In this document: piece by piece, positions 24,601 through 36,190 of the stretch
Layout of the letters: the number at the start of each line of letters is the position of its first letter
How positions within the stretch are numbered: the stretch's first letter is position 1
Assembly: GCA_963969365.1 (NCBI GenBank)
Contig: OZ017755.1
Coordinates: forward strand, 2,294,001-2,358,000
Source of the DNA: Asterochloris sp. CNOR1
Taxonomy: Eukaryota; Chlorophyta; Trebouxiophyceae; Trebouxiales; Trebouxiaceae
Direction of reading: 5' to 3'
DNA: 64,000 nucleotides
Program-made: the position numbers and the translations under genes
The notes under the pieces: generated by a model
The model's database searches: none
Told to the model about the DNA's origin: nothing
What the model saw: only the letters and a program-made list of their open reading frames with translations

Positions 24601-27557
24601 CAATGCCTGGGAGGAGGCAGATGGCACAGTCAGGCTGTGGGTCTGTGTGGCCGACCAGGTCAGCAGCCTTTGTGTGCACTGGTCAAACGTTATAGGAACC
24701 TGACAAGGTCAGAGTCTGGGTCTATCTGCAAACTGGTGAAGAGCCTCAGTGCCTGCACTGATGGATTGCGGGAGGCACATGGCACAGTCAGGCTGTGGGC
24801 CAGTGTGGCCGACCCAGTGAGGTGCCTCTGTGCAAGGAATGACTAGTACTGAAGTCAACCGGTGCTGCCCACCAGGTGAGGGACCAGGTCTGTGCATGCA
24901 AGGACCAAAGGCTGGGCCGGCAGAAGAGTCAGGCTGTGGCTCTGTTTGCTGCTCTTGCATGCTCTCTTGTATGCATGAGTTGCAGGGGTGGCACACATAG
25001 GCAAGTGTGCTGGCTGTTTGCAATTTGTGGAACAGTCAGGCTCTGACTGGGGGGAGCAGCATGGGTGGCCACCTTGCCATGCAGCCTGTGTGTGTGGCTT
25101 GCCTTGGCATGTACGGACTCAGTGACCCAGCTTTGCCTGGTGGCTGTAGCACCTGTAGGCGGTCAGCCCAGCAAAGTCATGCATGGGCACAGGTGACTGC
25201 ATGCAGTTCTGATCGATGCTCTGGAGCCTAACCACACCTGGAAAAGGTGGCCACAGCCATACAAGGTCATGTTGCGTAGACTGAGCTGCTGCCCTGTCGG
25301 CAGCAGTGCTGAAGGCTTAGCGAAGGCACACAGTTCGCACCATGCTGTCCTCAGCTGCCTGCCGCTTTTAAAGGGTTTAGGTACTGCACCTGGCAAACAT
25401 CAGCTCTCCTCTTCTGTCAGCTGCAGGCATATAGTGCGGGACCACTCGTTTCAGGCTGCAGTTGCAGCATGAGCTCAAGCCCGTGCACCGGCAAGGGCAT
25501 TACGACATGCACCAAGACCTGGAGCAGCATGCCAGTAAGCTCAGGCCGTGCACAGGCATTGCAGCATGCTCTGAGCCCCTTTGTGCTGTGTCTGCAGCAC
25601 GTGCTGAAGGCCTTCCTGGACGAAAATATCCTGGTCAAGCTTCCCAAGCCGCATGGCAGCGGCTCAGCGGCAGCTGTTCGTCACGGAGAGGCCTCTAGCT
25701 CTGACACAGCCACTGGCAAGGCGCCAGTGGCCAGCAACGTGGTGCCCTTCGAGCGCCCTGCAAGGAGGCTGGGCTTCAAGCAGCCCAAAGCCAAGCTGCC
25801 CACAGTCAGAGAGCTGGACCACGACATTGAGCAGGGGCGGGCCACGGTGAGAGGTGTTGTGGGTCCCACTTGTCCTTGCAGGGGTCTGGCCCTGCAATTG
25901 ATAGCGGGCACTACCACAGGCATGGCCAGGGTACACAGAGCCCTGGTTCGGGCTCTGGGCTCTCCATCTTCACTGTGCACACCCAGCGACTACTTGCTTT
26001 GATCACCTCTGTCTCTGCAGAGACCTGGCCTGCCCGCCTGTCTCTCCACATCTGCACCGGTGCCTGCCCGCTGACGCTGCCAGCCACCTCTGTGAAGCTC
26101 CCTCCGGCCCTGCAGGGGCCTGGCCTGCCCTCCGGGCTGTACGAGTTTACAATGGACCCCGCCACAGGCACAGCCAGCCACCGCCTGGTGGTAGAGGGCC
26201 CAGCGGACTTCCCTGTCATCAACCCCTCCTATATCAGCCGACGTGAGCTGCAAGTTGGATCTCTGCCAGCAGCTGAGCACTGGTGGCTCAGCCAGACCAC
26301 ATTGCTGGCCTTCCGGAACACAGCTAGATGGCCAGAGACTGCTGCAGTAGCCAGCATTGAACGAGAGCGCAGGTCCACTGCTGCCTTCAGCAATGCTATT
26401 GCAGCAGAGGCATGATGGTGGCAACCCTTCAGTGTGCTTGACAAACCCAGAAGGGCCAAGGGCACTTGCTGGCCAAGAGCCTGTTGGCAAAGTGTCAGTC
26501 AGGGTCTGCACAACGCAGGGCCGGCCAAGTGCATGCTCCCTGTGCACTGTCAGTCTCGCCAGAGAAGCTTGCTGTCCTGTCGGCTGCATGCTGCTACAGC
26601 TTGTCTCAGCCCCACCCGCAGCAGGCCTTGATGGCTGACTGGGCTGCCTGCAGGTAGCCAGTACTTGTACTTTGCAATGTTTGACATCAGCGGCAGCATG
26701 GCAGCAGTCTCTGTCAGCAAAGTAGACACCCTCGCAGGGCGCCAGCAGCCGGGGGTTGTTGGCAGCATTCACTACGCCACGGGATGCTATGGGGGGGAGG
26801 CACTCTTTGTGCCTAGGGACAATGACCCGGCCAAGTGTGACGGTGAGCCTCCGTGAGCCTCTGCAACCCTGTAAGGAGATGCCAGGGCAGCTGGTTGTGC
26901 ACCTGAGCTGTTGGGACTGCTTGCTGGGGCTGATTGCTGGGCCAGCTGTGCTGCGGTGGGCCTCTGCAGCAATGCAGTACTGCCATTGTGGACAGGCGCT
27001 CTGCATGCCAAAAAGCAATGGTTTGCGGTGACGGACAACAATGACGTCATTGAGACGGGCCTGCGGGATCCAGGGCTCCTGGTGCCCAGGGCTGGCAAGC
27101 ACGACGGTGGGCAGCTGTGAGCGCTGGTGGAGGCCTTGCTGAGCTGCACAGGGCTGTGAGCACTGCAGAGCAAGGCTGCCTTCCTGCCGGCATGCTGGGG
27201 TGGAGGTGCCACCCCTCCACTGCCTGGCTGCCTGCACATGCGAAGACAGCAGCTGGACACTTGCGCTTTTGCTGTAAGCGAAGCGGCCAGACCTCATCTG
27301 CCTCACCCGCTGCTGCAGGCGAGGATGATGGCTGGCTAATGCTGTTCCTCTTCCATGAGGTTGACCAGCACTCGGAGCTGGTGGTGTACGATGCAAAGAC
27401 CATGAGCTCAGAGCCACTGGCCACAGTCAGGATGCCTCAGCGAGTGCCCTATGGCTTCCACTCCCACTTCATCTCAGAGGACCGGCTCAAGGCTCTAGTC
27501 AAGGTGGCTGCCATGGAGGCTGCCGGTGCCAAGCAGCGGGCAAGCGGCACGGCCTGA
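21663..27557 (+). CDS. Carotenoid cleavage dioxygenase (CCD/RPE65 family)
   Basis: Non-haem iron enzyme cleaving carotenoid or apocarotenoid double bonds. Exons: 21663-21853, 21933-21937, 22239-22363, 22865-22948, 23284-23473, 23676-23782, 24063-24146, 24458-24658, 25598-25846, 26116-26242, 26654-26842, 27319-27557; 596 aa. The four iron-binding His sit in FTAHPKLDP, FMHDFAIT, VFHTGNAWEE and YGFHSHFIS. Other family blocks are LYLRNGSN, WFDGDGMLHA, GDLRGWG, YGGEALFVPRDND and EDDGWLMLFLFHE. The second exon is only 5 nt and supplies W-F of WFDGDGM. The intron after 24146 has a GC donor. Exon 9 (about residues 330-412) is a hydrophilic insert longer than usual, and the acceptor of exon 10 could lie slightly upstream. 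No transit peptide is obvious from the start at 21663, and an upstream exon cannot be excluded. Substrate specificity cannot be read. Confidence 0.9.
21933..21937 (+). other. 5-nt microexon of the dioxygenase
   Basis: GTTTG flanked by tgcactgcag and gtgagg, a perfect acceptor and donor. Exon 1 ends in phase 2 (TG) and exon 3 starts in phase 1 (ATGGGG). Only the five bases give TGG TTT GAT, hence HWFDGDGMLHA. Confidence 0.8.
24147..24457 (+). other. GC-AG intron in the dioxygenase gene
   Basis: Donor CCTCAG|GCAAGC and acceptor CATGCAG|GTGCTG, phase 0. Upstream reads SLVVAPQ and downstream VLLQGGNRMP. A weaker GT two codon-triplets upstream (CTG|GTGGTC) would also be in frame. Confidence 0.65.
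24772..24840 (+). repeat. Decayed copy of dioxygenase exon 8 end
   Basis: Aligns at high identity with 24617-24680. Both contain atggcacagtcaggctgtgg and then gtgtggccgacc, and the copy includes a degenerated donor. Shorter echoes occur at about 24930 and 25030. Confidence 0.75.
25455..25597 (+). repeat. Internal duplicated block before dioxygenase exon 9
   Basis: Two related blocks of about 50 bp (from about 25465 and 25527) share gcagcatg, agctca and ccgtgcac elements and directly precede the acceptor at 25597. No coding use is seen. Confidence 0.45.
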
Positions 27558-28311
27558 GCCGCATGTGCCCACGCGGCGGGCTCAGGGGCCAGGCCGAGAG
27601 CGGCTGACGCCACAGAAGCCTTGTAAGCTGACTACAGTGGGCTGGTGTCAGCAGAGTGCTGGCCCCGCCTTTGTATACAACAATGCATAAAGCTACATAT
27701 ATGTATGATAGGCGCAGGCAGCACAAACACCGTGCTCTGCAGCCAGAGGTGTTGTACGCAGTGGACTGCTGCATGGCTGTTTCTCCCAAGCTCCCTTCGC
27801 TGATACTCAGATGTGCACCTGGACGGATGATGTGTTTTGGCTGAACCCTCCTGCTTCCCTTTTTTAGTTCCCCACTGTTGCCGAGCTGAGGGATAGCCAT
27901 GAGCTGATGGCTTGCCTCTTGACATTGTATCTAGGTTTGCTCATGGTTTCTGTGTCACAACTGTCCCGCCTGAATAGCTGAACCCTGCTGAATGTGCTGC
28001 AGCTTGATGTGGAAAAGTTCCTCCCTGTGCTTGCTCTGCTGTTTTGAGCTGCTGAAATGCTGTTGATATATGCTGACGCCAACTGCCTCGAACAAGTCTT
28101 GACAGATCAAAGTGTAATTTGTGATGCACTCCTGTCTCATGGGTTGCAGTTGCTAGATTTCCTTACCTTTGATTAGTTGTATTTCCGGCTCGTGCCACCA
28201 ACTCTTCAACCGGCCAGCGGACTCTGGAAGATATTCATCCCACATCGAGAAGGGTCTAACATCCGCCTTGGGGTAGCTTCCCCTCAGACGCCGAGCTCAC
28301 CTCCCAGCACA
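27558..28311. other. Intergenic region, dioxygenase to FoP-like gene
   Basis: 754 bases, AT-richer than the genes. TGTAA, the usual chlorophyte poly(A) signal, is at 27622-27626, 65 nt after the dioxygenase stop and well placed to end its transcript. The remainder should hold the promoter and 5' UTR of the next gene. No supported ORF or RNA. Confidence 0.4.
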
Positions 28312-29932
28312 ATGCCTCTCAGGGGTGCCAGAAGCTCAGACTTCCTCACATCAGACAGAGCAGGAGGCTCAGGGAAGAGGAGAGGCAGGGGACGCGGCAG
28401 GGGGGGAAGCGATTCTCTGGTCGTTGTGAAGAGCAGTGATGGCAAGATGAAGGTGGCAAGCTCAGGTCGCAGCAGGCAAGGCAGCCCCTGTTGGCCTGCA
28501 TGAGAGCAGGAGGCCTGCTGCATGAGGCACAGACTCATTCAAAGGCGAGCTGCCTGCTGTGCATCGGCACTGTGTGAGCCTGCAACAATGCCTCAGCAAC
28601 CCTGTACAGAGTATCTGTTATAGCATCAGTGGTGTCAGCATCAAACAGTCAATGGCAGGCCAATACTGGCCTGGCAATGGGAGCCTGGCTACATCACAGC
28701 ATGAGACACATGTCAGCTGCTTGCGTCCTCCTATGCTGCAGAGGTGGCAGGCGTGGTGGCAGGGGCAGGGGTCGTGGCGGCGCCAGTGAAAGGGGTGGCC
28801 GCGGGGCCAGGAAAAATGTCAAGGATATGACTGCGGAGCAGAAGCAGGTGGGTGGGCTGAGCACCTCTGCTAGCTGCCCTGCTCAGCATCTGCTGGTGCA
28901 TGTGGGCAGGCCATACAAACAACTTGGCTCAGCCAAGCCAGTCATTGGTGGGTGGGTGAATGCAGCCCAGGTCAGCACAGCGTGGCCCTCTGTGGCTGTC
29001 TCAACACCTGTTGGTGTCTGTGGGCACGCAGATGCGAGCGCGCAGCAAGGCCCACTTCAGGTAGCCGCTGGTGACGGGCAGGTTTCTTTTCATATGCATT
29101 CTGCACGGATCTGTCCCAGCCTGTGTGGTGCTGCCCTCTTGCCACAATGACCTGTGAGTGTCTGCCACAGCGGCAGATGCTGAGGGAGGCTTCGCAGAGG
29201 CTGTGACCACAACTGCGCATCACGCAACATGGCGAGGGCAAGCTGGCAGCAGCAGTTGCTGAGGGCCTTGAAGGAGTGGGGCAAGCAGAGGTTTAAGCAG
29301 CAGGATGACTGAGCTGGGAGCCCAGCCCAAGCGTGCGAGGTCACTGGATGGCGCAGAATAAACTGGATCCATGGGGGCACCGCAGCTGCATGGGCTCCAC
29401 CACAAGCGCAAATGGAGGACCGTACCTGACTGTTGCTGATGGAAACCTCGACTCTTCAGTGGTTCTGCTTGGCAAACATCAGAATTAGCTGGATTCAGAC
29501 AGTTGTAAAGTGGTTGGAAGGCCTCCTAGCTTGCTGAAACGCTCATAGGCAAGCTCTTCTTTTAACAATTTGTTCTGCACCAACTGATGCAGAGCTTCTG
29601 CCTCAGTGCACGCGAACGCAGTGGGCCCTGAGCCTGTGCCTCTGCACAATCCCCAGTACTCTGCTGTGTACTGGTTGATGTGCAACCTTGCCCTGTCAAT
29701 GCACATCATGTGTGTCCCCTACTGAAGGCACCTGAGGGGCTCTGCCCTGTTGCAGGCATATGAGAAGGAGCTTGATGATCAGCTTGATGCCTACCGCAGC
29801 AAGAATGATCCCAGCTGGAAGAAGCAGCAGCTCGATGATGAGCTTGAGGAGTACAACAAGAAGAAAGAGGCAGCAGCAAGTGGAGAGGCTGCTCCAGTAA
29901 CAGACACCGATACTAAAATGGCAGACACCTGA
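28312..29932 (+). CDS. RGG-rich FoP/CHTOP-like chromatin and mRNA-export factor
   Basis: Exons 28312-28475, 28742-28847 and 29756-29932 give 148 aa. The N-terminal and central parts hold RGG/RG clusters (GKRRGRGRGRGG, then GGRRGGRGRGRGG and RGGRGARKN), typical PRMT1 substrates that bind RNA. The C terminus has two tandem L-D-x-x-L-D-x-Y units (LDDQLDAYRSK and LDDELEEYNKK), the FoP duplication domain found in CHTOP/Friend of PRMT1 and TREX adaptors. A nuclear role in mRNA export or chromatin follows from the family. The first intron (28476-28741) is best read as GC-AG (AGCAG|GCAAGG), giving GRSRGGRR across the join. The alternative is a GT donor at TCAG|GTCGCA with a non-canonical acceptor two bases further on. 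Stop is TGA; the next gene starts 140 bp downstream on the same strand. Confidence 0.85.
28476..28741 (+). other. GC-AG intron in the FoP-like gene
   Basis: Donor AGCAG|GCAAGG and acceptor GCTGCAG|AGGTGG, phase 2. It keeps the RGG frame while using the CTGCAG acceptor seen throughout the window. Confidence 0.65.
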
Positions 29933-30072
29933 CTGACTGGCTCTCCTATTGCGCTCTTGACTCCTGCCAAACTGACATTCAAATAGTGATTGATGCACGC
30001 ATCTGTTGCAATGTGACGGGCATGATACCCTATCTGTCATCAATCCTGTTGCTGATACACTTTGGAAACATC

Positions 30073-33000
30073 ATGCCTTCCTTCAGACTGGCAGGGGCTC
30101 TGATCTGCTGTCTGATCGCTGCTGCGCAATGTCGACCTAGCACATCAGGCGTCCTCCGGTTACCTGGAGAAGTTGAGCAGAGGCTCACACCAGCAGCCCA
30201 CCAAGACAGAGTGGCATTTCTGCCAGGATGGGGGGAGCCAGATGGTCTCTTTGCTGGGCAAGCCTGCATTTGCTCGCCATGCACATATGCTACCACATGC
30301 ATTGAGTCCTTGTGTGTTGGGTCTGCACAGCAATGGCAGCATGCTTTGCAGCAGAGAAGGAAGCAATTGTCGGCACACTGGAAAGGGCACTTTGCCGCCC
30401 TCAGGCAAGGCGCCTCTGTCCTGCTGCAGATACGTGACAGTGGATGAGGATGCTGGCAGGGCCCTGTACTATGTCTTCCAGGAGTCCTTGGGCAAGCCTG
30501 ACAGCGACCCCTTGGTGCTGTGGCTCAATGGGGTGCGCATGTGCAGTCTGGCACACTCTGGGTGCAAATGACATGCTGCAGCGCATGGCTATGTTATGTC
30601 AACCGACATGAATCTGAAGGAGCATGACACTTGCTGGATCTGCCGCAGGGACCTGGCTGCTCGAGTCTGGCAGGCGGCTTTCTGAGTGAGCTGGGACCGT
30701 TCTACCCCACAGCGGTGAGGTGCTGGTGTCAGCCCTCAAGAGCATGCACAGCCTAAGTCAGCTGTGCCACAGGCTCATTTGGTGGCATGTCCCTAGCTGC
30801 CAGCAGCTGTGCCCATGCCTGCCAGCTCTGTGCTGTGCAGGACGGGGAGCTCCGCCCCAATGAGTTCACCTGGACCAGCTATGCCAATATCATATTCCTT
30901 GAGTCCCCAGCCTTTGTGGGATGGTCCTACAGCAACAGCACACAGGACCTGGCAGTTGGTGAGAGCAGCCAGGCTTGTGTGGCTAGTCCAGTGTGCTGCC
31001 ACGTCCAGAGGCCAGCATGGGGCCAGGAACTGGTCCAGCAGCTGTGCTGTGCCGTGCAATGAGCAGGGCAAGAAACGGCTCTGTGAAATATACAAAGTGC
31101 CAGGCCTAGGGACTGCGCTAAGCCGCTTGCATGGTGTCTCTTGTAGCTGTGCATGGGGCTCTCCCTGAGCTGCGTACCCGGTTTGCAGGGGATGAGCGCA
31201 CCGCTCAGGACGCGTACCAGTTTCTGCAAGGTTTCCTGGAGAAATTCCCTCAGTACCGTGACAGGCCGCTATGGATTGCTGGAGGTGACTTTTGCGCATG
31301 ACCTTGACAGCAGGTGGCGCTGGAGCAGCCCAGGTCACACTTTGCGACGAAACGCCAGACCTGTCCACGTCCCATGTTGATGCCCTTCCCAGCGGCAGAC
31401 AGGGCAAGCTCAAGGGTGCTCTCTCTGTCAGCTGGGCTGCATTCGTAACACAGGCATTTCCAGCATGGTGGCTCAAGCGTGATGCCTCGCTGTCATGCAG
31501 AGAGCTATGGAGGGCACTATGTGCCCAACCTATCGTTGCTGGTGAGTCTCACCTGGTGTGCTGGTAGAGACAGCAGTTTAGGGCATGCTCGCTCACTGCC
31601 AGGCATGCACAGCTGTTCAAGTCCTGATGCTGAACCTCTCCTCCCCACTGAGCCAGTCAGCTGTCCCGCAGATCGCCAAGAACAATGTCAAGGCCGCTTC
31701 AGGGCAGCAGATGCAGCTGCAGGGGTTCATGATAGGTGTGCCCGAACTGCTGACCGGCTCCTCCAGTCGTCAGTCTGTCTGCAGTGCCTCTCTGATGATG
31801 CTGGCCTTGTCTTCTTGCCACTGCGAGGGATGGCAGCAAACAGCAGAGCCGCCCTCATGGTGAAGCCTGCTGCAGGCAACCCCTGGACAGATGCTGACAT
31901 TGACAACAGGGGTGTGGTGGACTTCATGTGGAATCATGCAGTCATCAGCGACAAAGCTGCAGGTGAGTGCTTTACCATCCTTGAAGCCTGGAGCAAGGCC
32001 AGTATCTACACATTTTTGGCAACGCTTTTGTGTAGATGTTGTGCTACTGAGCTTAGCAGTCAGCGGTGGCATGTCAAGCCCCAAGGTGTTGCTCCGAGTC
32101 GACCCTGCTGCTGTGCAGATGCACTGCTGGACAACTGCAACTTCTCACACATCGGCCCACTCCTGCAAGGGCAGGCAGCCAATGGTGCACTGTCTGACAC
32201 AGCCAGCGCTAAGGTGAAGTTGGCCAGCATCTCTGCGGTATCAGGACATGAAGTCATGTGCGTGCCTGCCTTTCTACTGACACATCTTCTGGAAGGAGAC
32301 CTAAAATCCAGCTGTGTCCACTGTTGCAGAGGTGCCAAGAGGGTCTCTCAGCCTTCCAGGGAAGCCTGGACCACATCAACATCTATGTGAGCCTTTGCTG
32401 TGTGTGTGCTGGAGCAGTCCAGTCCTGCAAGGCTGGGAGTTTGCCGTTTGGCCGTACACAACTCTCTGCAGAGCGGTTGCAGGGCGGGGTCTGCTGGGCA
32501 TCAGCAGTGATCTGCACCAAGCATTGAGGTCAAGCTGGGTGTTTTGGATAGCAGTCAGGTCAATGAGGGACCTGCATGTGACATTTAGATGCATCAAGAC
32601 CAGTGCCACTCCTGCTCAAAGGAGACCCCAGCAGCTCATGCTGACAGATGTGCAACCTGCAAGATAAGACATGACAGCACATTTGTCCGAGAGGACCTGG
32701 TGGCCTGCACTGGCGGCATGTAACTAGGATTTAGAGAGCTGAATCTGATGGCCCTGGTGCAGGATATATATGTAGATGTGTGCCTCCCACGCCCACACGC
32801 TGATGAGATTGCCCAGCTGGCACGAGTGTCCCGGGGCGGGGTGCTGGGGGCAGCAAACAGGCTGGGCCAGCAAAGTGAGGCTGGCTGCCTGTGTAGGACT
32901 GCTCCTGATGCTACAGTACTCTGTGGGCAACCATGCTGGCAGATGCCTCTTGTGTGCGTGCATTGCATGAGGTGGCAGCACAGGGCTGTGTACAAGATGC

Positions 33001-34835
33001 GCAGTTGTATCCGCCGGCATGTATGGGCCACCAGACATGCAAGGCACGCAAAGCAATGCTGCACGCGCTGGGCCTGACAGCACTGTCCTGACCAGCTGTA
33101 TCCATCACTGCTCTGTGCCTCCTGAGTGGGTGTGATCCCCGCCTGCTGTGTCATCTCAGACATGAGGCAGCCCGTAGCCATGGGTGCAGCCCCGCATGAC
33201 TTGCACCTTTTCACTTTATCTGCATGCGATGTCAGTGGCCCCTCTGTGCTGTGCAGTCCCCTATGACCCTTGCGTGGACAATGAAGTGGAGGTATACTTC
33301 AACAGGTCAGCTGCTGCTTGATCCTGCTGTAGTGCATCTTGAAGGGGCATGTTGGCGGCGCGCTGCCAAGCACCTTGCCTTGCTGCATGTAGTGTGATTG
33401 CCGAGCTGGCAAAGCAAGAGCACCCAAGGCCTGTCAGGAGGCCTGTGACCAAAGATGAGAGGCAAGCATGACGGCCAGGGGTTGTGCCGATGGAGCATGC
33501 ACAGCCAAAAAGTATGTGCTGCCATGCAGGCGGGATGTCCAAGACGAGCTGCATGCCAACATGTCGGGCAGTCTGCCAGGCCCTTGGAAGGGCTGCAACC
33601 AGGAGATCCAGTACAGCATGTGAGCCAGTCACCAAGTGAATTGGAGAGTGTGCTGACACCAGGTGCTGTCAGCACATCGTCCAGTGCTTCACTGTCAACC
33701 AGCAGCTGCTCCAGCACGTATGCAGACAGAGTTCTTCCCGTCAGCTGCTTGCTGCTGTGCCCCCTTTATTCCGTGGCTGGGACAGCATGCCTTTGTGTGC
33801 CCCCGGGCGGGTACAAGCAGACATGGCCCCAGCAGCATACCAAGCCGACCCGCCTGGCTCGCCGCTGCACGCTGCTTCCACAGGTACTGCAGCCGCTCAG
33901 CAAGGCAGCTCCCAGGGGGCCTGCCGGACCACCTCTTCCAAGATCATGCTGCCAGTTCACCAGGAGATGCAAGTCCATACACCTGCAGCTGTTGAGCAAG
34001 GCTGCCTCCATGTGCTGCGAAGGGGACCCCCCCACGTGCTTGCAGGGTCAGCCTGGCCAGCAGCATGCACTCCTGTGTGCTTGCAGGGACGACCTCTTCA
34101 GCAGTGTGCTGCCGGTGCACCGCGAGATCCAGGAGCTGGAGAAGCCCCTCAAGATCCTAGTGTTCTCAGGCGATGTGGACGGTGTTGTGCCAGGTCTGTC
34201 CCCCCATGGACAGCACAGCAAGTTCTGCTTCAGTAGCAGACATAAATATCAGCAGCCTGCCAGCGCAGACTTGCTCTGGAGCGGCTGGTTCTCCAAGAGG
34301 CTGCCGTAGTCGAGCTGCTCATCAACACTTGTTTTGAGGATGCAACGGTGGCTCAACAAGCTGAGCTGCCCGAGGTGTGCTTGTGCAGCGACCAATGCTT
34401 GTGATCTGGCTGACTCCCTGGCTGCAGTTGTGGGCACCAGGCGGTGGGTCACGTCACTGAACCTGACTGTCAGTGAGCCCTGGCGGGCCTGGTACAGCCG
34501 CACTGGCCAGGTTGGGGGCTTCACAGAAGGCTATGACGGTCTACGGTTCGCCACAGTCCGCAATGCAGGTGCGGCTTGCATCGGCAGCTCTTGTTGCAGC
34601 AAATTTGCCTTCTGCAAGTGACCCATTGAACAATTGCCACAATGTAGCCGACTTCCCCCTGCCTTGGAAAGAGCTTGCTCTGGCCAAGATGCGCAGGCGC
34701 GCTCGCCGCAGCGGCTTTCATGGCAGTAACGGTTGACAAAAGTCACTTTGATGTGCAGGTCACATGGTGCCTTTCACACAGAGCGAGCGCAGCATGCATT
34801 TGTTCGCTCGATGGGTGCACGGACAGCAGTTGTGA
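30073..34835 (+). CDS. Serine carboxypeptidase (S10), secreted or vacuolar
   Basis: Sixteen exons give 495 aa: 30073-30257, 30430-30532, 30649-30714, 30841-30958, 31189-31284, 31501-31541, 31672-31735, 31876-31962, 32119-32213, 32330-32386, 32763-32874, 33257-33305, 33530-33619, 34087-34193, 34428-34568, 34759-34835. A signal peptide (MPSFRLAGALICCLIAAAQC) decides the start; upstream in-frame codons would bury it. Family blocks in order: LFAGYVTVDEDAG, LVLWLNGGPGCSSL (oxyanion region), IIFLESPAFVGWSYS, GESYGGHYVP (Ser ~191), GNPWTDADIDN, YDPC, VFSGDVDGVVP (Asp ~417) and GHMVPFTQ (His ~472). The triad is complete, so activity is expected: removal of C-terminal residues, or acyl transfer as in some plant relatives. 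The first intron has a GC donor, fixed by GYVTVDE. Convergent with the zinc-finger gene. Confidence 0.93.
30258..30429 (+). other. GC-AG intron in the carboxypeptidase gene
   Basis: Donor GCTGG|GCAAGC and acceptor CTGCAG|ATACGTG, phase 2. The join encodes LFAG-YVTVDEDAG, the invariant family motif. No GT donor in this phase exists nearby. Confidence 0.85.
33922..33988 (+). repeat. Decayed copy of carboxypeptidase exon 14 start
   Basis: Aligns with 34085-34148. The copy has ggaccacctcttccaa, ctgccagttcacc and gagatgcaagtcc against ggacgacctcttcagc, ctgccggtgcacc and gagatccaggagc. It lies about 160 bp upstream in the same intron. Confidence 0.7.
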
Positions 34836-34954
34836 TACAATACAGAGCTCTGATTATAAGCAAGTGACGCTGCAAACTTATGTTGCAGTTGATCAATGAA
34901 CTTGACCTCAGGGTGGCAGTGCAAAGAACATGCCTGGGGGCTTTGCCAGCTGCC

Positions 34955-35584
34955 CTATTTATGCCTGATCTTCTGGCTGCCGCGCACTGCAACACCCTGC
35001 GTTGTTACGCCACCGGCTGCAGCATGAGCATCAATGCACTGTTGGGGGTTGAAAGCGCCCATCTTGGAATGCTTCGAGTCATGGTGTGCTTCCATAGACT
35101 TGAGGTCTGGAGCCTGCAACAGGGACAAGGGAGTCCATTTGAGGCTCAGATGTAACACATGCACCAGAGGCCCCCTCAAGGATCAGCACAGGGACAAAAC
35201 AGCTGGCCAGAGGCAGGTGCTAAAGGGGCCCTTGCTCCTGCAAGCTCAGCTTACCTGCTGCGCGCAGATGGGGCATTTATACTTTGCATGCCCAGCGGTG
35301 CCTCCTAGCCTGCAGCAATCAATGCTAACACGTCTCAGACAACCTGCCAAGCCTTCAGTGGCAGTCTGATTTGGGACCTGCAGTCTCCCGAAATTCCAAA
35401 GACACAGGAGCATGACGAGAAAGTTTTTTTCACTGTTACTGGTCTGGTCTCAAGCTGGCCTCACAGAGTCGTGCTCCCACCTGTCTATTTTCCCTGATTG
35501 TCCACCTCCCTTATTGGTTAAGGCAGCCTTTGCCTTGGCAGCAAGCTCCTTTGAGGTGTGACTGGCAGGCTTGGCCTTCCCCAT
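34955..35584 (-). CDS. Small C2H2 zinc-finger protein (At2g23090/ZNF706-like)
   Basis: Exons 35481-35584, 35255-35309 and 34955-35113 give 105 aa, starting MGKAKPASHTSKELAAKAKA. The N terminus is Lys/Ala/Gly-rich, like the SERF-like tail of this family. A single zinc finger reads YKCPICAQQ-APDLKSMEAHHDSKH, Cys-x2-Cys-x12-His-x4-His, split by the second intron. The C-terminal tail (GAFNPQQCIDAHAAAGG) is not recognised. The function of the family is poorly known; RNA, DNA or protein binding is possible. Stop is TAG, and a further 3' exon cannot be excluded. It ends 119 bp from the carboxypeptidase stop, tail-to-tail. Confidence 0.75.
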
Positions 35585-36190
35585 GTTCACGGCACGCTGT
35601 GAGTGCCTGCAGTGTGCATGCAACAACAAATGCAGCAGCCAGTGTGAGGGCCGTAGTTGTACAGGTTGGCATGACCTCATGACTTGGAGGTTACTGAGCA
35701 GGCAGACTTCATCATGACAGACACGGTCCGCCCAACAACAAGGCTCCCAGGCTGCATGGCTGCAGGCTCTACCTGCAAGATCGAGCCGCCTAGTGCGGCC
35801 AAGCAAATGCCAAGTGTTGGGCCCTGTGTGGTAGGCTGGAAAGGCCCCTACCGTGCTTCAGACAGCTCAAACAGGCAAAGGCTCAAGCCTCCGACAGGGC
35901 AGTACTACAGTTTGGCAAGAAGGCAACCAGACTCTCTTGAATGATTTGAGTTGTCGCTCTCAGCTGGCTGGGCCAGGGTGCCTTCAATCTTGTTATCTAC
36001 ACTGTGCTTATGGCATGATCCCTGGTACATCCTGGAAGCCACTGTCCCCTCGCGCCACAGCTTGTCGCGCCACAGCTTGGGCAAACAAGGCTGCACTGCA
36101 ACAGATGCCAGCATCGCTGCCAGGTCAGCGAGAAGGATAGGAGTGGATTGGCTCTGACAAGAACAGCTTGTCAAGGCTCGCCGCTGCGGA
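35585..36190. promoter_or_regulatory. Divergent intergenic region, zinc-finger / glycosyltransferase
   Basis: 606 bases between opposite start codons. A short direct repeat cgccacagcttg occurs twice near 36054-36080. No supported exon; expected to carry both promoters. Confidence 0.4.
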
